DNA of 64,000 bases from the NCBI GenBank assembly GCA_016271365.2, contig CM057452.1, positions 830,644,001 to 830,708,000 on the forward strand, in the 5' to 3' direction. A model generated the notes under the pieces. The model was not told where the DNA came from and ran no database searches. It worked only from the letters and a program-made list of their open reading frames with translations. Both the position numbers and the translations under genes were made by a program. Source of the stretch: Neoceratodus forsteri (Eukaryota > Chordata > Ceratodontiformes > Ceratodontidae). Positions 1-10,767 of this stretch are shown piece after piece (the first letter of the stretch is position 1; every line of letters begins with the position of its first letter).

Positions 1-214
1 AATTCTAAGATTGCTCTGGCACTGCAGCTCTGGTGACATCATCCATGCATATATGCCATCTTAGGCTGCTACTGAGAAGGACACTTTGAAAGAGTCAGCG
101 ATTTGTTTAAATTTTTCAAACACGACAAAATGCTTGTAAAACGAGTTTATGGAGAAAATGAAGTTCAGTAAATCACAGGTAAGGGCTTAGTCTACAGCCC
201 TATATTTTCAGATT
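1..214. other. Unassigned sequence
   Basis: No coding similarity, terminal repeat or simple repeat is recognisable here. It precedes the minus-strand CR1 fragment. Confidence 0.4.
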
Positions 215-970
215 TTGCTTTCATCATTTCTTGTAACTAGCCTGTTTAGTTTTCCTTTAAAGAGGACCAGTCCAGTACTGATCCTTGTGGCACCCCACAG
301 GTCATTTTCCCTTCCTCGAAATGAACTACTTTTACCACCACCCTTGGACGCCTGTCCACCAAACAATTCTTTACCCAGTTTACCACTTTTGGACCCACTC
401 CCAGGCTGCCCAGTTTGTTTACTAGTCTCCTATGTGGAACCATGTCGAAGACCTTACTAAAATCTAGGAAGGCCACATCCACCGCTACACCCTAATCTAC
501 TTTCATGGTTACCCAGTCAAAGAAATCCATCAAATTTGTTTGACATGGCTTCCCGCAATGAATCCATGCTGCCTTGGATCCTGTAAGCCACTGGTTTCAA
601 GATATTCCACAGACCCTTCCTTCAGCCATGATCCCATTAATTTCCCCACCACTGAAGTCAAGCTGACAGGCCTATAACTGCCAACTTCCTCCCTGCTACC
701 ACTTTTGTTAAATGGGACTACATCTTCTCTCCTCCAATCCTCCAGGACCACTCCCATCTCCGGTGAGTGGTTGAACAGGACTGACAGAGGTGCTGCCAGC
801 ACCTCTCTGAGCTCCTTCAATATCCTTGGATGTATCCCATCTGGCCTTATTGCCTTGTCCACTTTCAGATTTGTGAGTTCCTTCAGGAATCTCTCCTGGT
901 GGGTACTTTCATCTGATATCAATATGCTTTTATGGTGCACTATCTGTAAATACTGTAAGACAGGATAGAT
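215..970 (-). pseudogene. CR1 LINE reverse transcriptase fragment
   Basis: Minus-strand remnant of a CR1 non-LTR retrotransposon ORF2. The frame at 530-1033 shows the fingers region, with a GIHPRILKEL-like stretch, a SYRPVSLTSVVGK motif and a QHGF motif. The frame at 246-482 continues into the palm with AFLDFSKVFD and the GVPQGSVL motif. The two parts are in different frames and the RT active-site box lies beyond the break near 240, so the copy is frameshifted and truncated at both ends. It abuts a Penelope-like coding fragment at about 970. The family assignment rests on motif order and wording typical of vertebrate CR1. Confidence 0.85.
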
Positions 971-1067
971 GAATGAATTGGAGGGTAACCCAAAGAAGAT
1001 TACAATTAGGCAATTCATTACTTGTGCCACCACATTTGTTGTTTATGCTCTGTGGTGTAGCTGTAAA
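971..1067 (+). pseudogene. Penelope-like element, GIY-YIG endonuclease 5' part
   Basis: A short open stretch translates (frame ending TGT AGC TGT AAA at about 1066) to residues resembling the region before the GIY-YIG endonuclease of Penelope-like elements: an ITCATTFVVYALWCSCK-type string, matching the family pattern of VVY followed by a CxC pair. The frame is cut exactly where DIRS-A begins. The matching downstream half is found at 7633-7815 on the same strand. That pairing is the main support for the call, because the fragment alone is short. Confidence 0.7.
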
Positions 1068-1617
1068 GTACAGTTAAATAAGAACTTACCATAACAGTAG
1101 ATCTTCAAGAGGATCTCTTGCAGCAGGCCACACCTAGGGAACTACAGCCACTAGGTGCCAGGACCATATGGAAACTTTTCTAGCTAGCAGTCTGCCAGGA
1201 GGCTGCCCACTCTGACATCACATGCTGATGTCACCTTATCCTATAAGAGTGGGCTGCCCCTGCACCCTCCTCAGTTCTCCCACTGCAGACCGTAAACAAC
1301 CAATCTCCTGCTGGGAAACCAAGGAAGAGTCAGTAGTTACTGCCAATGTATAAATAACAGAAAAGCAAAAGGCTCTCGACTAAGGAGGAGGAAAGAAAGA
1401 CAGACACAGAGAGTCCCACAGTAGTTGTAGTAGTAAAAACTTTATTTTCATACAGGGAACAAATATTTAGGCCAATAGGCCCAGTTTACAAGACTGTCCA
1501 GTTTATAACTTGTTGCCTATATATTTAAAATATACAACTATTAAAAGTAGTTTTAATGTACATAACAATGCAGTAACAATCGGACACAGGTCTGGGGGAT
1601 GAAGGGTGGGACAGCAT

Positions 1618-1720
1618 TGCCTGCTGCAAGAGATCCTCTTGAAAATATACTGTTACAGTAAGTTCTTATGTAAGTGTACCATCTTACTTCGAGGGTATCT
1701 CTTGCAGCAGGCCACACTTA
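1618..1720. repeat. DIRS-A internal complementary region
   Basis: The left half is the reverse complement of the left terminal repeat (GCAAGAGATCCTCTTGAA against TTCAAGAGGATCTCTTGC near 1106). The right half is the reverse complement of the right terminus near 7590-7632. In DIRS elements this block templates completion of the termini and circle formation. Confidence 0.85.
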
Positions 1721-2830
1721 TGGAATGAGTCCCAAGCAGTTCTGATAGCCACAGAAGCAGTTTGGGTGGTTAGAGACCAACAGCATAAGAAAGTAGGCCC
1801 TGAAACACAGCTAGACCAAAACTGGCAGCATGCGAAGAGGCCATATCCAGACAGTAGTGCTTGGTAAAGGTATGGACAGTGCTCCAAGTGGCAGCAGCTT
1901 AGATCTCTGCAGCTGAAACATTCCTGAAACAGGCAACAGAAGTGGCCATGCCTCTGGTTGAATGACCACAAACAATGCCAGGAAGATACTTACCATACTT
2001 CCTGTAGCAAAAAGTGATACAGTTAGCCAACAATTTTGACAAGCACTGTTTAGAAACAGGAATGCCCTCTTTACCAGGAGTGAAAGAAACAAATGGCTGC
2101 AAGGACTTCCTGTAGTCCTTCACACAGTGTGTATAGTAATGCAGAATTCTATGTACATCTAAAGTGTGGAGCAATGCTCCCCCTGGACTGGCACACTCTG
2201 GGTAATATACAGGCAGGTGGATGTACTGATTTAAACAAAACTCAGACACCATCTTAGGAAGGAACTTAGGATTCATCCAAAAAGACACCCTGTCTTTGTG
2301 GAAAAACAAATAAGGAGGCTCACATGAAAGCCTGAAGTTCAGAAATCCTTCAAGCAGACGTAACAGCGACTAAAAATAATGCTTTCCACAACAGAAAGTG
2401 TAGCTTGCATGTCATGATCAGCTCAAAAGTGGCCAAAGTAAGTTTTTCTAACACAAAATTCAAGTCCTAAGGTGGGACTGGATTGTGGATAGGAGGCTTC
2501 AAGTGAAGAATGCCTCTCAGAAATGTACAGTACACCTCGAGCAGTGCTACCGTATGGCCGTCAACTGGCATATGGAAGGCTGAAATGGCAGACAGGTGTA
2601 CTTTAATAGAGGAGTACATCGGACCAGAGTCTGAGAGGCATAGTGAGTACTCCAGAATCTGATTTACTGGATAGTAAAAGGGTCCATTTGATACGAAGCA
2701 GTCCACAGAGCAAAGTGTTTCCACTTCATGGAATAAGTGGCCTGGTGGATGGCTTCCTAGCCACCACCAGGACATCCACCACCTTGGAGGACACCCTAAA
2801 TTGAGCCATGGCTGTGTCTTCAGGAGTCAG
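1684..2830 (-). pseudogene. DIRS-A tyrosine recombinase
   Basis: Site-specific recombinase of the lambda-integrase fold that would integrate the circular DIRS cDNA. The N-terminal core-binding part is visible at 2467-2775 (segment SSIKVHLSAISAFH, matching SIKVHL/TVKVHL patterns in copy B). The catalytic part at 1899-2309 includes the GHSTRGMATS box carrying the conserved H and R of the family. Frames change at about 2310-2460 and again near 1900, so it cannot give one protein. It is the 3'-most gene of the element, just upstream (on the minus strand) of the internal complementary region. Alignment with copy B (17673-18922) supports it. Confidence 0.85.
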
Positions 2831-5140
2831 GTATGAAGATGCAGATATCTGAGGTCTGGATGGACCGGGGTGCCCCGCTCCTGGGAGAACAAGCCAGTGC
2901 ACAAAGGCTGGGGCACAGGAGGTTCCACTGTCAACTGCTGCAGTAGAGGGAACCAGATCTGATGAGGTCAGAAGGGGGGATTAAGATCATAGTGGCCCCT
3001 TCCATCTGGAGCTTGATCAGGGCCCTCTGAAACAGAGGAAAAGGAAGGAAGGCATAAAGCAACCTCTCTTTCAAAGAGAGGGACAATGCATCTTGCCAGA
3101 AAACTCCAGGCCCTGGAGCAAGCAAGCAGAAAAGCAGCAGTTTTGAATTGAATGGGGATGCAAAACAGTCCAATTCCAGATGACCTCACCTGTTGAACAG
3201 GCTTTCTATGACTGAGGTTAGCAGTTCCCACTAGCCTGTCCACCAGGACATGTTGGACACCTAGAACATGGATGGCCGATAGTTCTAGACTGTGTTCTAG
3301 AGCCCAGTACCAGACTCTCATCACTTCCTGGCAGAGAGGGTACGAGTGAGTACCCCATTTGTTGATGTAGTGAACTACACTGATGTTGTCTGTCTGCACT
3401 AGCAGAAGGCCTAGGGACAGTAGAGTCTGGAAGGCCTGCAGGATATATAGGACTGCCCGCTCTCCAGGACATTGACATGGAGAGTAGTAATCTCCATCCT
3501 GGACCACGTCCCTTGTGTTTGGTGGGGCCCCACATGAGCCCCCCCAGCCCAATCCTGAAGCATTTGTCTGAGGGGAAGAGATAAGGAAAGGAACCCCTTT
3601 CAACAGGTTGCTGGTTTCCATCCACTAAAGTAGAACCTTTTTTGACCAGAGAGGAGACTAGGACCTGCTGTTCCAGATTGCTGGTGTGCTGATCCCACTG
3701 GACCCTCAATATCCAATGGGGTCATCTCATGTGCAGTCTGGCTAGAGGCACTGTGACAATGGCTACAGCCATGATGCCCAAGAGCCAGATAAAGGTTCTG
3801 GCTGAAACATATCTGCAGTTGTAGGGCAGGTGGGCTTGAGCAATCCGTCCTGTCCTGGAGCAAGAAGGCCATACCCTGAGCTGTATCCAGAACTCCTACT
3901 ATATACTGAAGGCACTAACAGGGCATCAAGACTCACTTGGGCAGGGTGATTGTGATGCCCAGGTCCTGGAACACTTGGGTCGTACGTTCCAGAGTCTGCA
4001 GCAGATGCTCCCTGGATGAGCTCTGAGGAGCCAGTCGCCCAGGTAAGAGAGATGTAGAGCCCCTCTCACATGAGGGCTGCCATCACTACTGCCAAGCACT
4101 TGTTGAACACCCAAGAGGCCAAAGATAATACAAATGGCAGGGCCCAGAACTGGTAGAGTGCTCCCTGGAATTTGAACCCGAGGAACGTTCTGTGGGAAGC
4201 ACACACCTTGATATGCAGGTATGCATCCTGCATGTCGAGGGAACATATCCAATGCCCCGATGCCAAAGGGACAGCAGCCCCTGAAGGGTCACCATCCAGA
4301 ATTTCTTGTACTGAATAAAGAAGTTTAGCTCTCAAAGGTCCAGGATGGGCCTGAGATCCCCGCTGCATTTGGTGACCATAAAGAAGTGGGAGTAAAACCC
4401 ACTGCCATGCTGAGTCTCAGGGACTGGTTCTGTTGCCCTTTTGTGAAACAATATGCAAATCTGCTCCCAGAACACTGGACTGTGTCCAGGAGGATAAGAG
4501 GACTGAACTGGAGGTTTTTCCAGAGCCCACTCTAGGAGCTTTAAAGTGTGGCTGTATTCAATGAGCTGCAAGACCCAGGCATCTCTGATCTTCCTCCACA
4601 TGTCCAAGTGCAGGGAGAAACAACCCCCTACGACTGCCTCCTGCCCTTCTGGGGGGGGGGGATCAGGCAAGAAGTAATGCTGAAGCAGAAGCTGTAGCCA
4701 GGGCCACACTGCCTCCCCTGGGAGCTTTTCCCGTGGTGGAGGTAGGGGTAGGCAGGGCTGTGGCTGCTCTATGTTCACCCTGAAGCTTGGTGCTGGGCTA
4801 GGCCCTATGAATAACCTGATGAAAGGGCACCTGCTGACCACTTGTAGGCTGGGTGTAGTACATAGAGTGAACCATCCGTAACGTACAGCCAGAGGCCTGC
4901 AGGTTAGAAAGCATATCCTGCACATCTGCTCTGGGCAAAGCCTGATATCCACAGCCAAGAAAGTCTTTGCAGACAGATACCCGCAGTGGCCGCCCAGGAT
5001 GAGGCATCAATGGTGTCATAGGCAGAACGTAGAAGGTGCTTGCTGATGTCAACTCCTGATTATATAGATACATAGATGTTGTTGACAGATAAGGGCCTTC
5101 AGCCCACCTAGTCTGCCCATGAGCACTAGCAACCATGCTT
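2830..5140 (-). pseudogene. DIRS-A reverse transcriptase / RNase H / methylase-like polyprotein
   Basis: Pol gene of DIRS-A, broken into several frames. RT motifs are clear at 4066-4368: SLDMQDAYLHIKV, then QFWALPFVLS, equal to the ALPFGLSSAP block of the group. The catalytic box reads YLGDWLL at about 4030-4050 instead of the usual YLDDWLL, so one catalytic aspartate is lost. RNase H follows at about 3240-3560 with LLVQTDNISVVHYINKWG and a terminal LVDRLVG. A CFASPFNSKL plus YAFLPFPL stretch at 2931-3173 matches the region often called Dam-methylase-like in DIRS1-group pol. The order RT-RH-MT before the recombinase fits DIRS1-group elements. Confidence 0.85.
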
Positions 5141-5149
5141 CTTCAAGCT

Positions 5150-6860
5150 TTCCTGGAACTAAATTGAATGTTCTGAAGCAACTGCAGTCTCAGGGGTCCT
5201 CTGGGAGGGACTTCGCTGCTTCTTTGGCCTGAGCCCACAGTTGTTTCTGATATTGGACCATATGGGCAATATAGTTAAGGACCCTTATGATCAAAGTGGC
5301 AGAGGCAAAAGTCCTCTTGCCAATCAGGTCCAACCTCCAGGATTCTTTGTCCAGGGGAAGGGATCTGAGGTGTTTGGGACTCTTGGTATGGCCATTGGGA
5401 GCATTAATGACCACAGAATCTGCCTGGGGTTGTTCAGTGCAGAAATGCTTCCCCGTGGGAGCCTGGTATAACTTGTCCACCTTCCTAGGCATGGCAAGGA
5501 CCAAGCTGGGCCAATGCCAGGCAGCCATGGTGGCATCCTCAAAAGGTTTTATCAAAAGAGGAATGACAAGAGGAGGGGCATCTGGCAGGCTTAGGTAAGT
5601 GGACAGATGGTGCTGGATAGGGTCCTGCTCCTCAGTGTCAAACCCCATGGCAGCCTGAAATTGTCTTAGAAAAGAGATAAAAGAAGAGTCATCGGGGGGG
5701 AGACGGAGAGATATACTTTGGTGTCTCCTCATCATTGGACCACACCATGGAGGTGGAGTGGGAGGGGGTAATGTCTCCATCTCCAACATCCCCTTCATCC
5801 TCATCATCAGGGAGGAGGTGGTCTGGGTGATACTCATCCTCATCCCCTGAGTCCTGAGGGGGGTTAGAGGGCATCTGATCCTGAGGTGCATGCTGCGGCT
5901 CCATGGGGGGGGGTCATGGGTGCAGGCACAGTAGGTCCCTATGGCGTTGGACCTAGTGGGGGAGCAAGCCTAGCTTGTGTGAAATCCCACAGTGAATGAA
6001 GCATGACCTGAAAATCCAGTGTGACCGGTGTCGGGACACTAACTGTGTCAGCTGAGGAAGAATCAGGGCCATTGTTGGCAGTGGAGCCAGGGAGGGCAGC
6101 CAAGCAGTCCGAGGCCTTTGGGGTGTCTTCCTGGCCTGGGTTGTTGTTGGGGAGGTTAAGGATGACTGAGGAACAGTCAACAGCCCAGGGTGATGCTGGA
6201 GAAGGCAGTGGCCCTGAGACTGAGAAAATGGCCGAAGCAACAGCCGAGGACAGCATCTGGGGAGTGACCTGAACCCCTGAGAACTCTGAGCCTGTGCCGG
6301 TCAAAGTTGAACTGGCAGTGCCTCCTACTGATGACCCAAGGGCTGGAACAGCAAAGGCTGAGATGTTGGTGGGGCACCCAAGCCCAAGGAACTGATGCCC
6401 GCCAAGATGAGGTTGGTGGGGGGAGCTGCCAATGGTAGCCCAGTGGGGGAGAGGGCATGCGAGGTAGAGAGGGATGCCGCCACAGAGGAAGATGGACCAG
6501 CCATGGCCAAAGCATGATGCAGCAGCCATGAGACAGGGAGGACTGGTCCTTGGAGTGGTCCTTGTCCCAATGTTTGTGCATCCCATCTGATTTGTCCTGG
6601 GCCTTTGAGGAGTGCAAACCCAAGGATGGGGCTGAGGAAGCGGAGGAACTCCTGGCCTGTAGCTTCTTCTCTATGTGGGCAATCATTTGCTGAAGCAGGA
6701 TAATTTCCAAAATCTTCTGTTGGCACCGCCTGGTAGCCTGGTTGAAGCCAAAGCAGATCTCACAGGCCTGGGTGTCATGGCCTGGGCCAAAGCAGGAGAC
6801 ACAAACTTCATGTTTGTCCTTCACTGGGATCTTCTTCCCACATGCACAAGTCCTGAAGAG
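5150..6860 (-). pseudogene. DIRS-A gag-like ORF1
   Basis: The first gene of DIRS-A. The N-terminal part (about 6180-6824) has a CVSCFGPGHDTQACEIC cluster, i.e. CxxCxxxxHxxxxCxxC, a compact zinc-binding motif also present in the DIRS copy at 52.7-53.0 kb. The middle is proline/serine rich. The C-terminal part (5190-5891) ends in a conserved segment with VDKLYQAP and a LDLIGKRTFASA-type string also seen in the other copies. It is split into at least three frames. The product presumably packages element RNA; that role is inferred from position and family. Confidence 0.75.
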
Positions 6861-6920
6861 TTAATCAGAGAAGGAGTTCAGTATGCAAAGTGAAAGAAAT
6901 CACTTTAAAAGTAAAATGAT

Positions 6921-7335
6921 GCACCGGCCCGGTGGCGCTGAAGGTTGAGGCGCTGGACACCTTACCTCATGCTATGCCGGCGACCCGGGTTCAGGAACAA
7001 CCTTGGGTCATTGGTGTGCTGGTGTGGGGGGGTGGAACAGGATCAAGCATGCCAATGGGCAGCTCTCCTTTTCCAGGGTGGTGAGTGTGGGTTGGTGCCC
7101 CCCAATAATTCCGCTCCCACCAGGTGGAGGTCCGGTGGGTAGTGTGGGCGGAAAAAAAGTTACAGGAGGTGGAAGAGACTGAGCTGGCACCATGGGGTGC
7201 ATGCATGCCTCCACACGCTCGCATGGCCGTGTGCTGGGGGCCTTGAGGGAGAAAACTTGCAAAATACCTATGTGTCTCCATCACCAGTTGGCGGGAGGAG
7301 GCAATGGGGACCAAACAGCTGAATAAAAAAAAAAT
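6921..7335 (+). mobile_element. tRNA-derived SINE, copy 1
   Basis: Starts with GGCCCGGTGGCGCTGAAGG, containing an A-box-like element, followed about 45 bp later by a B-box-like CCCGGGTTCAGGAA. The same head occurs at about 23590 and 48594. The tail is an A-rich run at 7322-7335. An imperfect target duplication is possible (GTAAAATGATGC before, GTAAATGTTGCC after). It lies inside DIRS-A, so it is younger than that copy. Confidence 0.75.
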
Positions 7336-7464
7336 GTAAATGTTGCCACACTACAGAGAAAAATAGAAAATAGAACATAAGAAATTGTGGTTGACCGAAG
7401 CTGGCGGAATCTCCGTGAAGTCTGACATGCAACTGTTGACAGCGGGAAAGGAACTGAGTAGGGT

Positions 7465-7632
7465 GCGGGGGCCATCCACTCTTACAGGACAGGGTGACAT
7501 CAGCATGTGACATTGAAGTGGGTGGCCCCCTGATAGACTGCTAGCTAGAAAAGTTTCTGTGTGGTCCTAACACCTGGCGGCTATAGTTCTATAGGTGTGA
7601 CCTGCTGCAAGAAATACCCTCAAAGTAAGATC
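7465..7632. repeat. DIRS-A right inverted terminal repeat
   Basis: Reverse complement of the left terminus at 1068-1270, diverged by substitutions and small indels. It ends within a few bases of where the Penelope-like reading frame resumes. Confidence 0.85.
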
Positions 7633-7815
7633 TTGGTCTACATAGACAAGACAGTCTGTCCATTAAAACTTAGGATACAAGAACACCATAGAAGCATATT
7701 GAGATCAGATGAAAGTAAAGCTGTTACAAAGGACAGTAGATAGATTTTCAAATTATATACTCTAAAACCCCATAGCCTCAACGAAAAGTGGTACCTAAAA
7801 CCCTTTTTGTTTTTT
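7633..7815 (+). pseudogene. Penelope-like element, GIY-YIG endonuclease 3' part
   Basis: Continues the fragment at 971-1067. The frame gives ILVYIDKTVCPLKLRIQEH, matching the Penelope-family GIY-YIG pattern YVGKT...LK.RI.EH; the usual glycine of YVG is D here. Further down PHSLNEKW resembles the conserved P-GLN C-terminal motif. It then runs into T-rich DNA. The two halves are separated only by DIRS-A. Stops and substitutions show it is a fossil. Confidence 0.75.
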
Positions 7816-8906
7816 TTTGGTTTTCCCCCTGTCTCAGCCGTCCCCTCCTTCTCAACGAACCTCCAAGCCCCATCATCCTGGCATATCCCAGGACTTACCT
7901 TCTCCCAGTATCCCCCACTGCTTGCCCTCTGTGGCAGGGGGTGGGGAATCCCGCATGACTGGATCCAGATTCAGGAGGCACCAGTGTCACCAGTGTGCAA
8001 AGCCTGTGGAGGTCAGTTGTCACCATGTGCAACCAGGATGTTTTTCCCCACATTTTCTCCCTGACACAGAGGAAGGACATGGAATGACACCAATGGTAGT
8101 GTCATGCATGCTCCCATACACAGCATGCTGGGCATCTGTCCCGCCTCTGCCCCCATTTTGCAGCATTGGTGTGCCAGTCCCCAGCCTCTGCTAGGGATCA
8201 GGCTATCACCAGCCACTGATCCTCTTCCCTCCCCAGAGGAGAGCAGACCTTGGGATGCTTGATCATCCTCTCCCCAGCCAACCTCTGACACCCCGAGGTT
8301 GCTTCTGACCCTGGGTCACCAGCGTGGCCACAGGTGAAGCTTAGTTCCTCAGCCCTCTGCACCACTGGGCTGGAAAAATACCTCTTTTGTTGTGAAAGTA
8401 CAATAAGGATCAAGATTGTGGATGACTTCCCCAAAATAAAGCAGCAGGAATTTTTCTCATGCTTCTAATTTTGATCAGTAAGATGAATATTTGTGGAAAA
8501 GCTCAGGGTGTACGGCATAGTTGTAGGGGTGTTCGTATTTGTTATCTTGGGATGAGATAAATATAGAAGCAAATGGATAAAGGATATTAGAGAAATTAAT
8601 TTAAAGTAAAGTCAGTTCCATAACATGCTTCAGTAATCTCTTAGAAACACCAACGGTAAGCAAATGATAATTATTACTGAAAGATTATGACTGTTCAAGG
8701 AGCAAAAGTGTCATAATTTGAATATATAACAGTTCAGAAGTTGTAAGTAATCAGTATTATTATTTGGAAGGCAAGTTGCAGGGACTAGGGTGCAGAGTAG
8801 AGGTACAGTATGGATTTGGAGAATATACAGCATGATTATAGTACTGCAATTTTATTAAGTGGTGGTTAATTAAATAAATATTTTATGAATAGTGATTTTT
8901 TTTTCT
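7816..8906. other. Unassigned sequence between Penelope fragment and palindromic element
   Basis: The first 600 bp are GC-rich with short open frames on both strands, low-complexity in character and with no family motif. After about 8440 the sequence is AT-rich and featureless. It may include an untranslated or pLTR part of the Penelope-like element, but nothing proves it. Confidence 0.4.
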
Positions 8907-10370
8907 GGGGCAGGATTCACAAAGCTTTGTCTGGGGGCAAACTGGGTTTTGTGAAAAGCTGGTATTCACAAAGCCCAGTTTTCCCCTGCAAACTGGAATC
9001 GTGCCTGAGCAAAGTAGTGAAGGGGACCACAATGCAAATGAAGGGAAGGGACCTGCATATCCCTGCAATCCCATTCACAAAGGATTTGCTCCATGCAAGG
9101 GCCTTTGTGAAGGTCCTTGCATGGAGCAAATTACCGCTGAAAAAAAAAACTGGCGGTAATCTGCGCAACCCTAGTGGTTGGTGGAGGTACTGCGGCCCCT
9201 TCCCGACTCCCTGATCTCCTGGGCTACCACCCATTAAGAAAAATAAGTAGTTTCCACAATGTAGCGGTCCCACCCTGGTCCTCAATCTGCTGTTCTTCCA
9301 CTGTAAAGTAAACAAAGTAATGTCCATAGTGTAGGGTCCCTCTCCAGTGCCCGATCTCCTGTTCACCCACCCATTATTAAAATAATATAATTTCTTTAGT
9401 GTAGGGTCCCTCCCCGGTCCCCAATCTCCTGCTCTCCCACCCGTTATTAAAATAATATAATTTCTGTAGTGTAGAGTCCCTTCCCAGTCCCCAATCGTCC
9501 GATTACCCACCCAATAATACAATAATTTCATTTCCATAATGTAATGATCCCACTCTGTTGCCTGATCTCCCACCTGATATTAATAAATCATCTTTATTAT
9601 CAGGTGGGAGAACAGGAGATTGGGGACCTAGGAGGGGCCTACCCTACAGAAATTATTTTATTTTAATAATGGGTGGGAGAACAGGAGATCGGGGACCAGG
9701 GAGGGGACCCTACACTACAGAAATTATTTTATTTTAATAATGGGTGGGAGAACAGGAGATCGGGGATTGGGGAGGGAACATACACTATGGAAATTATTTT
9801 ATTTTAATAACGGTTGGGAGAACAGGAGATCAGGGACTGGGAGGGACCCTACACTATGGAAATTATTTTATTTTAATAATGGTTGGGAGAACAGGAGATC
9901 GGGGACCGTGGAGGGACCCTACACTATGGAAATATCTTTCTTTTTTTTTTTTTTTTTTACCATCGGGTCCATGATCGGGGTGGGGGTGGGCACCACTACA
10001 CCATGGGGGAATGCAGCTGTGTGGGGCTTGAGCTGGTGGGGGGGCCGTGCACCACCACACTAATGGCATGCAATTGAACCCATAATGGGCATGCTAATGG
10101 CCACTAGCACCTTGTATGCCCAATGAGCTAATTTGCATGCCTCCTTTCATAAATAGTACTTTAGCGCCTGAGTGCTATTGGTTGTGGGGCCATTTTCCTG
10201 GCTGGTTGTGGGGCAGCACTACTAGGTATTCCACTACTTTTTCTGTGTTAGCGCTGCCCCCACCAGCCCCTATTCATCACTGTGAATAGTTCCATTGCCC
10301 ACCAGCACAGCCGGGAGGTGCAGCACAAACATTTGCTCCCACTTTGTGCTCCAGTTGTGAATCCTGGCCC
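8907..10370. mobile_element. Palindromic non-autonomous DNA element with minisatellite arms
   Basis: Termini are inverted: GGGGCAGGATTCACAA at the left and TTGTGAATCCTGGCCC at the right. The body is a large palindrome centred near 9588. Each arm (about 9225-9575 and 9605-9945) holds about four head-to-tail copies of a roughly 85-bp unit (ATTATTTTATTTTAATAA plus GGGAGAACAGGAGAT and GGGACC/GGGTCCC segments), oriented inward on one side and outward on the other. There is no coding gene. The superfamily is undetermined because no clean target duplication is visible. Its right tip was hit by the hAT-type MITE. Confidence 0.75.
9225..9945. repeat. Inverted pair of about 85-bp minisatellite arrays
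   Basis: Repeats recur at about 9240, 9325, 9395 and 9480 in one orientation and at about 9600, 9665, 9745, 9820 and 9880 in the other. A T-run interrupts the last unit at 9943-9959. Confidence 0.8.
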
Positions 10371-10575
10371 CATACCTCTCAACAGATCAGAGGGCTGTGG
10401 GTTCAGTTCCCACATATGGCACTTGGGTTAATATCCCAGTACTGACACTGTAGTGCAGCATGAGAGGGGTGCTGCACTTCTGAGGTGCCGTCTTTCAGAT
10501 GAGATATTAAACCGAGGTCCCATCTGCCTGGATTGGTGGTAGTTCAGGTGGATGTTAAAGATCCCATGGCATTTA

Positions 10576-10596
10576 TCGAAAAGAGTAGGGGAATTT
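10576..10596 (+). repeat. Target-site duplication of Tx1-type LINE, left copy
   Basis: 21 bp starting TCGAAAAGAG and ending GGGGAATTT, repeated identically at 16348-16368. The SINE reads through if one copy and the LINE are removed. Confidence 0.9.
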
Positions 10597-10767
10597 TTTA
10601 TTATATTCAAAACATTTCTTACAAAATATAAGGCAATCCTTAAACATCCATATATATTTTTAACAATTTTTCAAAATAAAATTAATGTTACACTTATTTC
10701 CTTATCCATCTTCTATTTTACCATCCCCCCTTTTTTTTTTTCCAAAGTAAATATCTTCCCCCCCGAT

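Larger units (their letters stand above)
1068..7632 (-). mobile_element. DIRS-type retrotransposon, copy A
   Basis: A whole DIRS element in minus orientation, about 6.6 kb including a SINE insertion. It has inverted terminal repeats (about 1068-1270 and 7465-7632; for example the GCTAGCTAGAAAAGTTT-type segment near 7550 is the complement of one near 1180). It also has an internal complementary region at 1618-1720, whose first half is the complement of the left terminus and second half the complement of the right terminus. Minus-strand genes in order are gag-like, RT/RNase H with a methylase-like region, and tyrosine recombinase. This ITR plus ICR design is diagnostic of DIRS1-group elements, which circularise and integrate by tyrosine recombinase without duplicating the target. 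No target duplication is seen. The genes carry several frameshifts, so the copy is dead. Confidence 0.9.

Noticed and set aside
7807..8194. Pro/Ser-rich open frames that could pass for a small gene
   Set aside because: Composition-driven; overlapping open frames exist on both strands and no domain, signal or splice evidence is seen.
8907..8912. Target duplication for the first palindromic element
   Set aside because: Flanking bases (left TCTG, right TGG) do not give a clean direct repeat, so no superfamily was assigned from it.
9225..9945. Regularly spaced repeats resembling a CRISPR array
   Set aside because: Units are contiguous minisatellites without unique spacers, arranged as a mirrored palindrome in a eukaryotic transposon.
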